Shown piece after piece: positions 26,273 through 34,559 of a stretch of 53,796 nt of DNA; position 1 is the stretch's first letter, and each line of letters opens with the position of its first letter. The notes beneath the pieces were generated by a model. That model saw only the letters and a list, made by a program, of their open reading frames with translations, made no database searches and had not been told where the DNA came from. A program made the position numbers and the translations under genes. Source of the DNA: Natrialba chahannaoensis JCM 10990 (GTDB lineage: Archaea; Halobacteriota; Halobacteria; Halobacteriales; Natrialbaceae); NCBI RefSeq assembly GCF_000337135.1, contig NZ_AOIN01000044.1, forward strand, positions 84,014 to 137,809. Reading direction: 5' to 3'.

Positions 26273-27310
26273 CTACTCAGTTGCAAGCTCTGCGTACGCC
26301 GCCCACGACGGATCTTCGTTCGGATGGCCGAGCCGCTCACCATCGACAACGACCGCTCCTGCCCCAGAGTCGTCCTCGGACTCGGCGCGCTCCACCCGAC
26401 CAATGTCCGCAACGACAGTGCCCCTGTTCTCGAGTGCGTCCGTGACCGCAGCAGCGCCGTCGGGGTCGACCGCGATGACGAGCGAGCCGCTGCTGGTCAT
26501 CGCCCACGGGTCGATTTCGAGGTGCTCACAGAGCTCGGCGACGCCGGGGCGCATCGGTACAGCCTCGCAGTCGATGGCAAACCGAGCACCCGCACCGGCG
26601 GCCATCTCATTCAGCGCGCCAGCGAGTCCGCCTTCGGTCACGTCGTGCATCGCGGTGACGGTTCCGGAGCCTGCCACGGCTGCCGTGAGCGCGTCCCGAA
26701 CAGCATACACCTCGTCGAGGCGCTCCTGTGCGTCGGCGAGCACGTCCGCCGGGAGGTCGATCTCGTCGGCGAAGATCGTACTCAGGAGCCCCACAGACTC
26801 GACGGCAAGCCCGGTCGTCAGCAGGAGTCGGTCGCCGACACACGCCCCGTCTGGGCGGACCACTTCGTCGTGCTCGCCGACGCCCATCGCGGTCGCCGCG
26901 CCGACCCACGGATGGGACGGGTCAGAGTACCGAGCCGTGTGCCCCGTCACGACGGACACACCGAGGTCGGCGCACTCCTCGTGGATCGTCTCCCAGACCG
27001 TCGCGAACTCCTCGTCGGACATCGTCTCGGGGAGCGTGAAACAGACTGAGAGGTGTGACGGCGCGACGCCACTGACGGCCACGTCTGCGAGCACGAGGTC
27101 GAGCGCGAACCGCGCCGCGCGTTCGAACCCGAGCGCGGGCGGGATCGAGAGCGGATCGGTCGCGGTGACGAACGCCCGTCCGCCGATATCGAGCACGCCG
27201 AAGTCGACACCGTGGGTCGGCCCGAGAACCACGTCGTCCCGGTCAGCACCGAGATTCGGCGCGATCCGGCGCTCGAAGAACTCGCGATCTATCTTGCCGA
27301 GATCAGCCAT
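26273..27310 (-). CDS. AIR synthase/HypE-related protein
   Basis: The 345-aa protein begins [21 protein letters not shown] and has the PurM/HypE/ThiL/SelD fold. The N-terminal half includes [20 protein letters not shown] and the helix region [17 protein letters not shown]. The C-terminal half carries [17 protein letters not shown], a HypE-like glycine motif. These proteins bind ATP and phosphorylate or activate small substrates. No hyp genes are nearby, so hydrogenase maturation is unlikely. The position 119 bp upstream of thiDN, same strand, leaves a link to thiamine (ThiL-like) possible but unproved. Confidence 0.85.
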   Translation of the reverse strand: MADLGKIDREFFERRIAPNLGADRDDVVLGPTHGVDFGVLDIGGRAFVTATDPLSIPPALGFERAARFALDLVLADVAVSGVAPSHLSVCFTLPETMSDEEFATVWETIHEECADLGVSVVTGHTARYSDPSHPWVGAATAMGVGEHDEVVRPDGACVGDRLLLTTGLAVESVGLLSTIFADEIDLPADVLADAQERLDEVYAVRDALTAAVAGSGTVTAMHDVTEGGLAGALNEMAAGAGARFAIDCEAVPMRPGVAELCEHLEIDPWAMTSSGSLVIAVDPDGAAAVTDALENRGTVVADIGRVERAESEDDSGAGAVVVDGERLGHPNEDPSWAAYAELATE

Positions 27311-27579
27311 ACGAACACGCACCCAGCGGCCGCTCTTCAGACTGCTGATCCGCAGTCGACAGCGGCCGGTAGCTCGTTTGCCTGCGGACTGGGAAGCGTG
27401 GGGCACTGTCTGGTGGTCCGGTGGTACTCGAGTCCGCTCGCGGGCAGTGCTGGTGAGGACGACTCGCTGTGCCAGCGCGTATTCCGTCCCGTAACCGATT
27501 CTGGTTTTAGACAGCCGCTGACGCAACCATACTCGATTTCTGAAAACAGTGAAACCACTGCCTGGCAAAGCACCACCGA

Positions 27580-28683
27580 ATGGGGTACTCGTTCAGGGGA
27601 GACGAGCAAACCGAGCTCGGGTTCTCGGCCAGTGAACTCACGGGTGCGCTAGGAGATTCGGTTACTGTCCTGCCGCTGCTCGTCGCGCTCGCTGCGACGA
27701 CGAGCGTCTCGCTCGCACACGTGCTCGTCGGCTTCGGTGTCTTCCAGATCGTCTGGGGGCTATACTATGGGATGCCATTGTCCGTCGAGCCGATGAAAGC
27801 GCTCGTTGGGCTGGCGATCGTCGGCTCGCTTTCCTATCCCGAACTCGCGGCAGCCGGACTGCTCGCCGGCGGCGTTCTGCTGATCGTGGGCTCGTTCGGC
27901 CTCGTCGGGCACCTCCAGCGCGTCGTCGGAGAACCCGTTATTCGCGGCGTGCAGTTCGCGGTCGCACTCTTACTACTCGAGGCCGCGGTCGACCTCTCGC
28001 TCGGCGCGCCCGGCGTCGCCGTCGCCGGGCTCGCGCTCGTCTGCCTGCTCGCGCTTCTGGGCTATCGCCAGTCGAGTGTGCTCGTCGTGCTCGCACTCGG
28101 TGGCGTCGCCGCAGTGCTCGCAGCCGGCGTTCCCGCCCCGCGGCTCCCCGAACTCGCACTCTTCCCCGCTGGCTCGCCGACGATTTCCGGCGCGGCACTC
28201 GAGGGCACGGTCGCACAACTTGGAATGACGATTGGCAATGCGGCCATCGCAACCGCGCTGCTCTGCGGCGATCTCTACGACCGCGACGTGTCGGCCGACA
28301 GGCTCTCCCAGAGCATGGGCGTCACCTGCCTCGCGGCGATTCCCGCCGGCGGCGTGCCGATGTGTCACGGCAGCGGCGGCCTCGCCGGCAAGTACGCCTT
28401 CGGCGCACGGACCGCGGGTGCGAACGTGTTGCTTGGTGTGGGCTACATCGCCCTCGCGCTCGTCACGACCGGCGCGCTGCTGGCCGCGTTTCCGATGGCC
28501 CTGCTCGGAGTCTTGCTCGTCGTCGTCGCCATCGAACTCGGCCGGGCGGCGTTCGAACCAATTCCGTTCGCAGATCACCGCGCGCTCGCACTCGTCGTCG
28601 GCGTCGGTGTCGTGGGCCTCGCCGTCAACGTCGGTATCGCGTTCGTCCTCGGCGCGGTCGTGTTCTGGCTGCTCTCCGAGTGA
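27580..28683 (+). CDS. MOT1-family molybdate/sulfate transporter
   Basis: The 367-aa protein has about ten hydrophobic helices. It carries the two MOT1 signatures: YYGMPLSVEPMKALVGLAIV near residue 62 and PAGGVPMCHGSGGLAGKYAF near 250. This family (SulP-like, without STAS domain) moves molybdate, and possibly sulfate, across the membrane. No STAS domain follows here. It is divergent from the AIR-synthase-type gene across 269 bp that hold no other gene. No molybdopterin genes are adjacent, so the ion is inferred from family only. Confidence 0.86.
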   Translation: MGYSFRGDEQTELGFSASELTGALGDSVTVLPLLVALAATTSVSLAHVLVGFGVFQIVWGLYYGMPLSVEPMKALVGLAIVGSLSYPELAAAGLLAGGVLLIVGSFGLVGHLQRVVGEPVIRGVQFAVALLLLEAAVDLSLGAPGVAVAGLALVCLLALLGYRQSSVLVVLALGGVAAVLAAGVPAPRLPELALFPAGSPTISGAALEGTVAQLGMTIGNAAIATALLCGDLYDRDVSADRLSQSMGVTCLAAIPAGGVPMCHGSGGLAGKYAFGARTAGANVLLGVGYIALALVTTGALLAAFPMALLGVLLVVVAIELGRAAFEPIPFADHRALALVVGVGVVGLAVNVGIAFVLGAVVFWLLSE

Positions 28684-28772
28684 CTGCTGAGTGGCAGCCT
28701 CGACGCCATCGTCTGGGGCTTCGGGCTCCAATCTCCGGGCGGCTTTTCTTTCCGTACTCCGAACGGCCACCA

Positions 28773-28898
28773 ATGCCTGCTACCTGGGGCGACCTCTTCG
28801 ACCGCGCGGAGTCCGCCGAGATCACGCTCGACCAGCTCCGTTCGACTGCTTCGGAACTGACCGACGACGAGACGGCGTCGGGTGAGACCGATGGCTGA
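28773..28898 (+). CDS. 41-aa acidic protein coupled to a PIN-like gene
   Basis: The frame MPATWGDLFDRAESAEITLD continues to a 41-residue acidic peptide with one predicted amphipathic helix. Its stop overlaps the next gene: ATG 28891 lies inside the last codons (atggctga), which suggests translational coupling. A TATA-like cttttctttc lies just upstream. Small protein plus PIN-domain order resembles an antitoxin-toxin pair, but no DNA-binding motif is visible. Similar short leaders before PIN-like genes occur in other haloarchaea; this is from memory. Confidence 0.65.
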   Translation: MPATWGDLFDRAESAEITLDQLRSTASELTDDETASGETDG

Positions 28899-29385
28899 TC
28901 GATCCACTGGGGACGCAGACCACCCCGATCCGACCCGCGTCGTCGCGGATTCGTCCGTCCTCGCCGCCGACCTGTTCGTCGATGGCGACGCTCGCCGAGC
29001 GCTGGACCTGGTCCGCAGTCACTCCTGGATCGACCTCATCGCCAGCGACCACCTTCTCGCGGCAACCGAAGAACTCGTCGCCGCCCTCGCGGACCCCGAT
29101 CTGGCGGCCGCGCATCGGGACCGACTCGAGTCCGATCGCGTCGCGGTCGACCACCCCGACGACGACCATCCGGCGCTGGCCTCGGCCTACCGCGGCGAGG
29201 CGGCGCATCTGCTGTCCTACGACGAGCGGCTGAACTCCGCGAAGGCGGGGCTCTCGATGCAGCCGCGGCTCTCGATCAGTGTGCGCACGCCGGACGCATT
29301 TGCGGCGGTGTTCGACCCCGAAAAGCTGTATCCTGCGGTCGAAGACGGACCGTATCCGGGCCCGGACTGTGATCCTCGCGGGTAG
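28891..29385 (+). CDS. PIN-domain-like protein
   Basis: The 164-aa protein opens the fold with TRVVADSSVLAADLFVDG (about 15-32). The first PIN Asp is present, followed by the usual helix. Further acidic residues (EELVAAL, then a His/Asp-rich HPDDDHPALASAY near 95) and LLSYDERL near 112 could complete a metal site, with Asp in SYDE. PIN proteins are Mg-dependent RNases, often VapC toxins. The C-terminus (FDPEKLYPAVEDGPYPGPD) is unusual for VapC. The gene overlaps the 41-aa gene by 8 bp. Activity is uncertain. Confidence 0.75.
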   Translation: MADRSTGDADHPDPTRVVADSSVLAADLFVDGDARRALDLVRSHSWIDLIASDHLLAATEELVAALADPDLAAAHRDRLESDRVAVDHPDDDHPALASAYRGEAAHLLSYDERLNSAKAGLSMQPRLSISVRTPDAFAAVFDPEKLYPAVEDGPYPGPDCDPRG

Positions 29386-29417
29386 TCGAAGCAGTTAGTC
29401 GCCTGTCTCCAAGTGCG

Positions 29418-29963
29418 TTACTGGTCTGCGTACCAGTCCGCAAACGTCGCCAGCGCCCGCCCACGGTGGGAAATCGCGTTCTTCTCCTCGACATCCATCT
29501 CGGCCAGCGTCTGCCCGTTGAACTCGAAGATCGGATCGTAGCCGAAGCCGCCGTCGCCCCGCGGCGCGACGATGGTGCCCGCAAGCGTTCCCTCGAAGGT
29601 CTCAGTCCGCTCGCCGTCCGTGAAGCCGAGCACCGTCTTGAATCGGGCTCTGTGGTTCTCCTCTGGTTCGACGAGTCGCCAGAGGCGCTCGACGCCGACA
29701 GTGTCCTCGACGTACGCCGAGTACGGCCCCGGGAAGCCGCCGAGCGCGTCGACGAACAGGCCCGTGTCGCCGACCAGGATCGGGTCCCCGCCCTCGAGTT
29801 CCGCGTGTGCTTCTTCGGCTCCCTGAATTGCGATCTCTGCGAGCGAGTCGCTCTGGATCTCGGTGTAGTCGTAAGGGACCTGCTCGACGGCTTCGATGCC
29901 GTCGAGGTAGGCCCGCGCCTCGCGTGCTTTGCCGTCGTTTCCGGTGACGAAGCGGATTGCCAT
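29418..29963 (-). CDS. XTP/dITP diphosphatase (Ham1/RdgB/ITPase)
   Basis: The 181-aa protein has the full family pattern. The start MAIRFVTGNDGKAREARAYL contains the TGN-x-GK motif. VGDTGLFVDALGGFPGPYSA in the middle holds the catalytic Asp, and GFGYDPIF plus KNAISHRGRA lie in the C-terminus. It hydrolyses ITP, dITP and XTP to monophosphates and keeps deaminated purines out of nucleic acids. The length is normal (about 180-190). ATG 29963 is used, as an upstream extension of 41 residues is Pro/Ala-rich. In the Kae1 region of other archaea this gene is often close by; here it is 2.2 kb away. Confidence 0.95.
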   Translation of the reverse strand: MAIRFVTGNDGKAREARAYLDGIEAVEQVPYDYTEIQSDSLAEIAIQGAEEAHAELEGGDPILVGDTGLFVDALGGFPGPYSAYVEDTVGVERLWRLVEPEENHRARFKTVLGFTDGERTETFEGTLAGTIVAPRGDGGFGYDPIFEFNGQTLAEMDVEEKNAISHRGRALATFADWYADQ

Positions 29964-30110
29964 GTTCGAGGCGGCGGCCGCCGCGGGAATATAGCCGTCG
30001 GTTGCCGTCCGTGGCGGTGCTGAGGAGTCTGGGAGTCCTGCTCCACGAGTCGGGGCTTGCGGCCCAGATCGCACGCACTGTCCCACTCATTCGCTCACAC
30101 ACTCACTCGC

Positions 30111-30926
30111 TCACTCCGTTACCGACCCACTCCCTGGAAGCCCAGCACTCACTCTGGCGCGAAGCAGGTACTCGAGTCCACCCAGCACCAGCGCGATCGT
30201 CAGCGGGACGAACCAGAGGGCGACGTAGAGCGCATCCGGTTGCGGCGAGATGCCTGACGTTGCGCCGAGTTCACGGGTGGCCTCGAGCGAGAGCCAGGTC
30301 CGATACGAGAGCCAGGAAAAGAGTGCTGTGAGGCCGAGTACTGGCGTGAGGAGCCGGTAGCGAACGAGCATGACTGCGGTGACGGCACCAACGAGCAACT
30401 GACCGAACAGAAGGTACGAAACGACGAACAACACGAACGGTTCGAGGACGACGGAGCCGTCCCAGATGGATGCGTGGCGAACGTACGTATAGATCGCCCG
30501 AACGACGACCGCGTGGAGAATGCCGCCAGCGACCCCAATCGCGATCGTTCGCGGCGTGAGCCACGCTCGAACCCGGCCAGGGTTTCGAACCGCGTACTCG
30601 ACTACCACGAGGGTCCCGGCGACGTACGCCCCGATGAGCAGTGCCAGACTGTCAATCTCGCGCCCGAGCGACAGATCCGGCGCGCCGGCGGGTTCGAACA
30701 GCACTGGGGCGCTCAGGATGAGTCCACCGAGAATCGCGACTGGGGAGACGCGGTACCCCGCGGCGTACGAACCGCCAGCGAGTGCGCCGAGTGCGAGCAA
30801 TGCGGCGGCGGGGAGTCCCGGCGGGACGAGTCCGTCGAGTCTGTACCCGGTTGCAGCGAAGTAGCCTGTCGCGACTGCCCAGCAGGCGACGGCACCGATC
30901 ACTGCAGCGCGACGTGGAGAGGGCAT
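30111..30926 (-). CDS. Multi-pass membrane protein, function unknown
   Basis: From ATG 30926 (MPSPRRAAVIGAVACW) this is 271 aa with about seven or eight hydrophobic segments, at 7-25, 31-50, 56-75, 90-110, 120-140, 158-182, 190-210 and 230-250. A further in-frame ATG at 30953 would add nine residues. No motif is recognised. It lies 60 bp downstream of the DUF5808-like gene on the same strand and may be co-transcribed with it. Confidence 0.65.
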   Translation of the reverse strand: MPSPRRAAVIGAVACWAVATGYFAATGYRLDGLVPPGLPAAALLALGALAGGSYAAGYRVSPVAILGGLILSAPVLFEPAGAPDLSLGREIDSLALLIGAYVAGTLVVVEYAVRNPGRVRAWLTPRTIAIGVAGGILHAVVVRAIYTYVRHASIWDGSVVLEPFVLFVVSYLLFGQLLVGAVTAVMLVRYRLLTPVLGLTALFSWLSYRTWLSLEATRELGATSGISPQPDALYVALWFVPLTIALVLGGLEYLLRARVSAGLPGSGSVTE

Positions 30927-30986
30927 AGCCGAACAGACAGCCGCGTTTGACATAACTGTTTGTCAGGAAAACAGTCGGCTCGCGCG

Positions 30987-31271
30987 TCAGTTCTCGTCGT
31001 CGTCGACGATCACTTCGACGGGTTCGTCCTGTGCCTCCTCGGTGTCTGCCGAGGCGCTCTGTTCTTGCTGCCAGAGGAGTGCACCAGCGACCGCGACGAC
31101 GACCCACGACCGCCAGTTGGCGAGGTTCAGCGTGTACCCGACGCCGAAGGGCTTCTCGACGAGCATCCCCTCGCCGGGCTGCCAGTACGACGAGAGCATG
31201 CGGCCGAAGCTCGGTCGTTCGAAGTTGTACGGGACGCCAAGAATCTCACCGGAGGTCGGTTTATCTGCCAT
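30987..31271 (-). CDS. DUF5808-type small membrane-associated protein
   Basis: The 94-aa protein begins MADKPTSGEILGVPYNFERP. It has the pattern GVPYNFERPS...WQPGEG...KPFGVGYTLNLAN typical of DUF5808 proteins, where a short globular motif precedes one membrane helix (WVVVAVAGALLW, about 67-80). An acidic tail (VEVIVDDDEN) follows. The function of the family is unknown. ATG 31271 fits; an in-frame start 66 bp upstream adds unrelated residues. Confidence 0.8.
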   Translation of the reverse strand: MADKPTSGEILGVPYNFERPSFGRMLSSYWQPGEGMLVEKPFGVGYTLNLANWRSWVVVAVAGALLWQQEQSASADTEEAQDEPVEVIVDDDEN

Positions 31272-31390
31272 ACGGGACAGTACGGTCTTCCCCATTAAGA
31301 GTATTGTGTGCCCGTCTTGTCTGTGGAAATTGGTCACTCTCGGTTTTCAACTCGTTCACCGAATTCGGCACGTCTTCCGCCGACAGGCTG

Positions 31391-32068
31391 TCACCGAGAA
31401 CACGCCGCTTCGAGTCCCACCAGTAGCCCCTCCTGCATCGTCTCGAGTGCCATGCTCGGCTCACCCGCATCGCGCGCCGCCGCCTGCACGTGCGAGAACG
31501 GAACGTGGACGAACCCCACGTCGCAGTCGTCGACGACACCGGTCTCCACGAGGTGGCGCGCGGCGTACAGCAGGTTGTTACAGCAGTGCGTTCCGGCGTC
31601 CGTCGAGAGCGTCGTCGGCACGCCAGCATCCTGCATCGCTTCCTTCATCTCCCGCACCGGCAGCGTCGTGAAGTAGGCGTCCGGCCCGTCCGCGACGACG
31701 GACTCGTCGACAGGCTGCCGGTCCTCGTTGTCTGGTATCTCGGAGGCGCTCGTATCGCGGAGGTTAATCCCCACACGCTCGAGCGAGAGCGTGTTCCGGC
31801 CGCCAGCCAGGCCGAGCGCGCAGACGATGTCTGGGTTGTGCTCGCCGATGGCGGACTCGAGTACGTCCGCGGCCTGATCGAAGACGACGGGGAGTTCGCG
31901 GCCGACGACGGTGTGGGTGCCGAGGGCGGTGCCGTCGAGGCGCGCGGCGAGTTGGCGGGCGGGGTTAGTTTCGAAGTCGCCGAAGGGTTCGTAGCCGGTG
32001 AGGAGGACGGTGGGTGCTGTGCCGTCAGTAGCGTCGGTGTCGCTGCGTGTCTCGGTACTCGACTCCAT
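31391..32068 (-). CDS. pcp: Pyroglutamyl peptidase I (pyrrolidone-carboxylate peptidase)
   Basis: The 225-aa cysteine peptidase has an acidic 18-residue N-terminal extension, then VLLTGYEPFGDFETNPA. The catalytic triad is visible. Glu lies in AGGRNTLSLERVGIN (near 92), Cys in DAGTHCCNNLLY (near 160) and His in VGFVHVPFSH (near 187). It removes N-terminal pyroglutamate from peptides in the cytoplasm. Two adjacent cysteines occur at the nucleophile position, as in many archaeal homologues. Neighbouring genes give no pathway hint. Confidence 0.94.
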   Translation of the reverse strand: MESSTETRSDTDATDGTAPTVLLTGYEPFGDFETNPARQLAARLDGTALGTHTVVGRELPVVFDQAADVLESAIGEHNPDIVCALGLAGGRNTLSLERVGINLRDTSASEIPDNEDRQPVDESVVADGPDAYFTTLPVREMKEAMQDAGVPTTLSTDAGTHCCNNLLYAARHLVETGVVDDCDVGFVHVPFSHVQAAARDAGEPSMALETMQEGLLVGLEAACSR

Positions 32069-32196
32069 CGGTTGTGACTATTCGCGTCGTGACAAGAGTG
32101 TCTGGGTCTCGGCACTCGATGAGCTGACTGTGGGTACCGACCGAAGCCGCGAACCAGTCCTCGGTTCTCAGTTCTCGGTAAAGTCGTAAACGGCCG

Positions 32197-33870
32197 TCAG
32201 CTCTCGCCGCCGACGTACCGTCCACGGCCCTCGACGTCGAGCAGTCGCTCGAGTACCCGCTCCTCCCCGACCTCGCGATACCCCTCACGGACCGCTTCGC
32301 GGAGCGGCTCGGGGTCGTTCGCGGTTCCGACGAGACTCTGGTCGAAGACGTGCAGGTCCATCGCGTAGTCTTCGACGTGGTCGGTGTGATACCCCAGTCC
32401 GAAGTCGATGAGGAAGGTGCGGTCTGCAGCGATCCGTACGTTCCGCGTCGTCGGATCCCCGTGAACGATGCCGGCCCGGTGAAGCCGCGCGAGATGGCGA
32501 CCCACGTCTCGGACGTGCGTCTCCCCCGACTCGCCGTCGAGAACCACGCGCAGATCGCAGTCGCCGACGAAGGCGAACTCGAGTAGCGACTCTTTTGGAT
32601 CGATATCCGAGAGTACGGGTGTAGGGACGCCCTCGCGGCGAGCGAGGTTCGTCAGGCGGGCTTCGAGGCGAGTCCGCTCCGTGCGGAGGCGTTCGTCGAG
32701 GTCGGGGTGGCGGTAGGCCTTGGGTCGTCGGCGTTTGGTGACACAGCCGGTGGTGGGGTCGAGATCGACGACGGCTTCGGCACCCTGGACCTGCCCCGTT
32801 TCCTCGCCTGTGTCGTCTCCACTGCGGCCGACTGCGAGCTCCGGTTCGTCCGTGCGCCAAGTCACTGGCACCTGATCCGGCCGGAAGTTCGGATCGACGC
32901 GCGAGTCTTCGATCGCGAGCGTCTCGCCGGCTTCGTACATCTTCGCGCCGAGGACGGCGATCATTCCCGCGTTATCGCGCAGGAATCGCGGCTCGGGTGC
33001 GTGAAAGTCCGCCCCGCGCTGCTCGCACATCTCTGCGAGCATTTCGCGGAGGCGGGCGTTCTGCCCGACGCCGCCGCCGAGGACGAGTTCGTCGCTGCCG
33101 GTCAGTGAGAGTGCGCGCTCGGCGACTTCAGTCAGCATGGCGAAGATTGTCTCCTGCAGCGAGTAACAGATATCCTCGACAGGAATCCCATCATCGTAGC
33201 GCTGCTTCGCGGCACTCATAATCCCCGAGAAAGAGAAGTCCATTCCCTTCACGACGTAGGGGAGGGCGATGAGTTCGCCGTCTTTTGCGGCCGCCTCGAC
33301 CTTCGGTCCGCCGGGATGGGACCAGCCAACGTGGCGGGTGAACTTGTCGATAGCGTTGCCGACGCCGGTGTCCATCGTCTCCCCGAGGACGCGGTAGCGG
33401 CCGTTGCGGTAGGCGAGCAGGTGTGCGTTCGCCCCGCTCGCGTTCAGACAGACCGGCGAGTCGAAGTCGGCTGTGTGGCGACCGATCTCAAGGTGGGCCA
33501 CCATGTGATTCACGCCAATAAGCCGTACGTCGAGCGATTGGGCGAGTGCCCGCGCGGCCGTGCCGACTGTGCGCAGGCACGGGCCGAGACCGGGCCCGCG
33601 CGAGAAGGCGACCGCGTCTACGGGCGGTTCCGTGTCGGGCCCGTCGAACGTCTCTCGGGCGTGTGCGAGTGCCGTCTCGACGACGCGCGGGATGGCGTCG
33701 TGCATGTGTTCTGCGGCCTCGCGGGGGTGAATGCCGCCGCTGTCAGGTTCGTAGGCGTCGGTTTCGATAAAAACGTCGTCGGTCTCGGTGTCAAAGACGG
33801 CCGCGCTGGCCGCCCAGGCGGTGCCTTCGATGCCGAGAACGCGTGTTCGTGTGGCTGAACTTCTGGTCAC
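32197..33870 (-). CDS. Fused Kae1-Bud32: tRNA t6A synthase / Bud32 kinase
   Basis: This 557-aa fusion starts with GTG. The N-terminal Kae1 domain (about 1-340) has IEGTAWAASAA, GPGLGPCLRTVG, the iron-binding NHMVAHLEIGRH near 120 and LVLGGGVGQNARL. The C-terminal Bud32 kinase (about 365-557) has HGDPTTRNVRI near 468 as catalytic loop and LIDFGLGYHTDHVEDYAMDL as the DFG region. In KEOPS, Kae1 transfers threonylcarbamoyl to A37 of ANN-decoding tRNAs and Bud32 supports it by ATPase activity. A charged linker of about 30 residues joins the domains. It is the third gene of rps24e-rps27ae-kae1/bud32, a cluster also known from other archaea. Confidence 0.96.
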   Translation of the reverse strand: MTRSSATRTRVLGIEGTAWAASAAVFDTETDDVFIETDAYEPDSGGIHPREAAEHMHDAIPRVVETALAHARETFDGPDTEPPVDAVAFSRGPGLGPCLRTVGTAARALAQSLDVRLIGVNHMVAHLEIGRHTADFDSPVCLNASGANAHLLAYRNGRYRVLGETMDTGVGNAIDKFTRHVGWSHPGGPKVEAAAKDGELIALPYVVKGMDFSFSGIMSAAKQRYDDGIPVEDICYSLQETIFAMLTEVAERALSLTGSDELVLGGGVGQNARLREMLAEMCEQRGADFHAPEPRFLRDNAGMIAVLGAKMYEAGETLAIEDSRVDPNFRPDQVPVTWRTDEPELAVGRSGDDTGEETGQVQGAEAVVDLDPTTGCVTKRRRPKAYRHPDLDERLRTERTRLEARLTNLARREGVPTPVLSDIDPKESLLEFAFVGDCDLRVVLDGESGETHVRDVGRHLARLHRAGIVHGDPTTRNVRIAADRTFLIDFGLGYHTDHVEDYAMDLHVFDQSLVGTANDPEPLREAVREGYREVGEERVLERLLDVEGRGRYVGGES

Positions 33871-33889
33871 GACTCAACGGTGGGCGTCG

Positions 33890-34024
33890 TTACTCCCACT
33901 CGGTGTAGCCGCACTTGCCACAGTGCTTGCGGTCGCCGTGGTCGGCGAGGAAAACGTCGCCACAGCGGGGGCACTGATCGCCTTCGGTGGTGCCGTCGTC
34001 GCCGTAGAGTTCGTGGCGCGCCAT
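33890..34024 (-). CDS. rps27ae: 30S ribosomal protein S27ae
   Basis: The 44-aa protein reads [21 protein letters not shown] at its start. It has a zinc ribbon with CPRC near 18-21 and CGKCGY near 36-41, ending in YTEWE. It is a small-subunit ribosomal protein without the ubiquitin part found in eukaryotes. Its ATG (34022-34024) follows directly after the TAA of rps24e (34025-34027) with no spacer, and it is followed after 19 bp by the Kae1-Bud32 gene. It is too short for most gene finders but certain by motif and context. Confidence 0.96.
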   Translation of the reverse strand: MARHELYGDDGTTEGDQCPRCGDVFLADHGDRKHCGKCGYTEWE

Positions 34025-34345
34025 TTATGCTTCCTCCGCGTCGGCTTCTGCCTCGGCCTCTTCGTCGACGCCGATCTTGTTGCGCTCGAGCATGTGGTCC
34101 TGCTCGACGTCGCGGGCGTGGTCTGCGCTGTCGTAGACCTTGGCCTCGCCGACGGTCTTTCGCATCCCGAACTTCGTCTCGAGTTTGCGGATGACGACCT
34201 CGTCGGCGTCCTTGTTCAGTTTCGCTGCGAGACTGTCACGGACCTGGAGACGCTCTGGCGTGGCGTCCTCGTGGGTCAGTTCGAACGTGACGTCCGTCCG
34301 GTGCAACATGGGGTTCTCCGATTCGGAGATGATGTCGACGTCCAT
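34025..34345 (-). CDS. rps24e: 30S ribosomal protein S24e
   Basis: The 106-aa protein starts MDVDIISESENPMLHRTDV, with the S24e pattern NPML-x-R. It continues with VVIRKLETKFGMRKTVGEAK in the core. The last 15 residues are an acidic Glu/Ala/Asp tail. It binds 16S rRNA in the small subunit. It is the first gene of the rps24e-rps27ae-kae1/bud32 operon and its stop touches the next start. A TATA-like TTTTAG (minus strand, 34384-34389) lies about 39 bp upstream of the ATG. Confidence 0.96.
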   Translation of the reverse strand: MDVDIISESENPMLHRTDVTFELTHEDATPERLQVRDSLAAKLNKDADEVVIRKLETKFGMRKTVGEAKVYDSADHARDVEQDHMLERNKIGVDEEAEAEADAEEA

Positions 34346-34559
34346 GATATCACTCAGTTACCCTACTATCCCCGTGTAGCGCCTAAAAGGATTTCGAAGC
34401 GCTCAGTGGCTGCCGGGGAGTCGCCACGAGCCGAACAGCACGTCGCCACTTCAGTGATCCGTCGAATGTTGTGCGTCGTGTACTGACTCGACACGGGTTC
34501 AGCTGCCGCTCTCGACTAACGAAAAGACATATTACTTGTCTGACTAAACCGCCGGATAG

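Noticed and set aside
31490-32077. 195-codon plus-strand frame opposite pcp
   Set aside because: Shadow frame; the minus strand has the complete Glu/Cys/His catalytic set.
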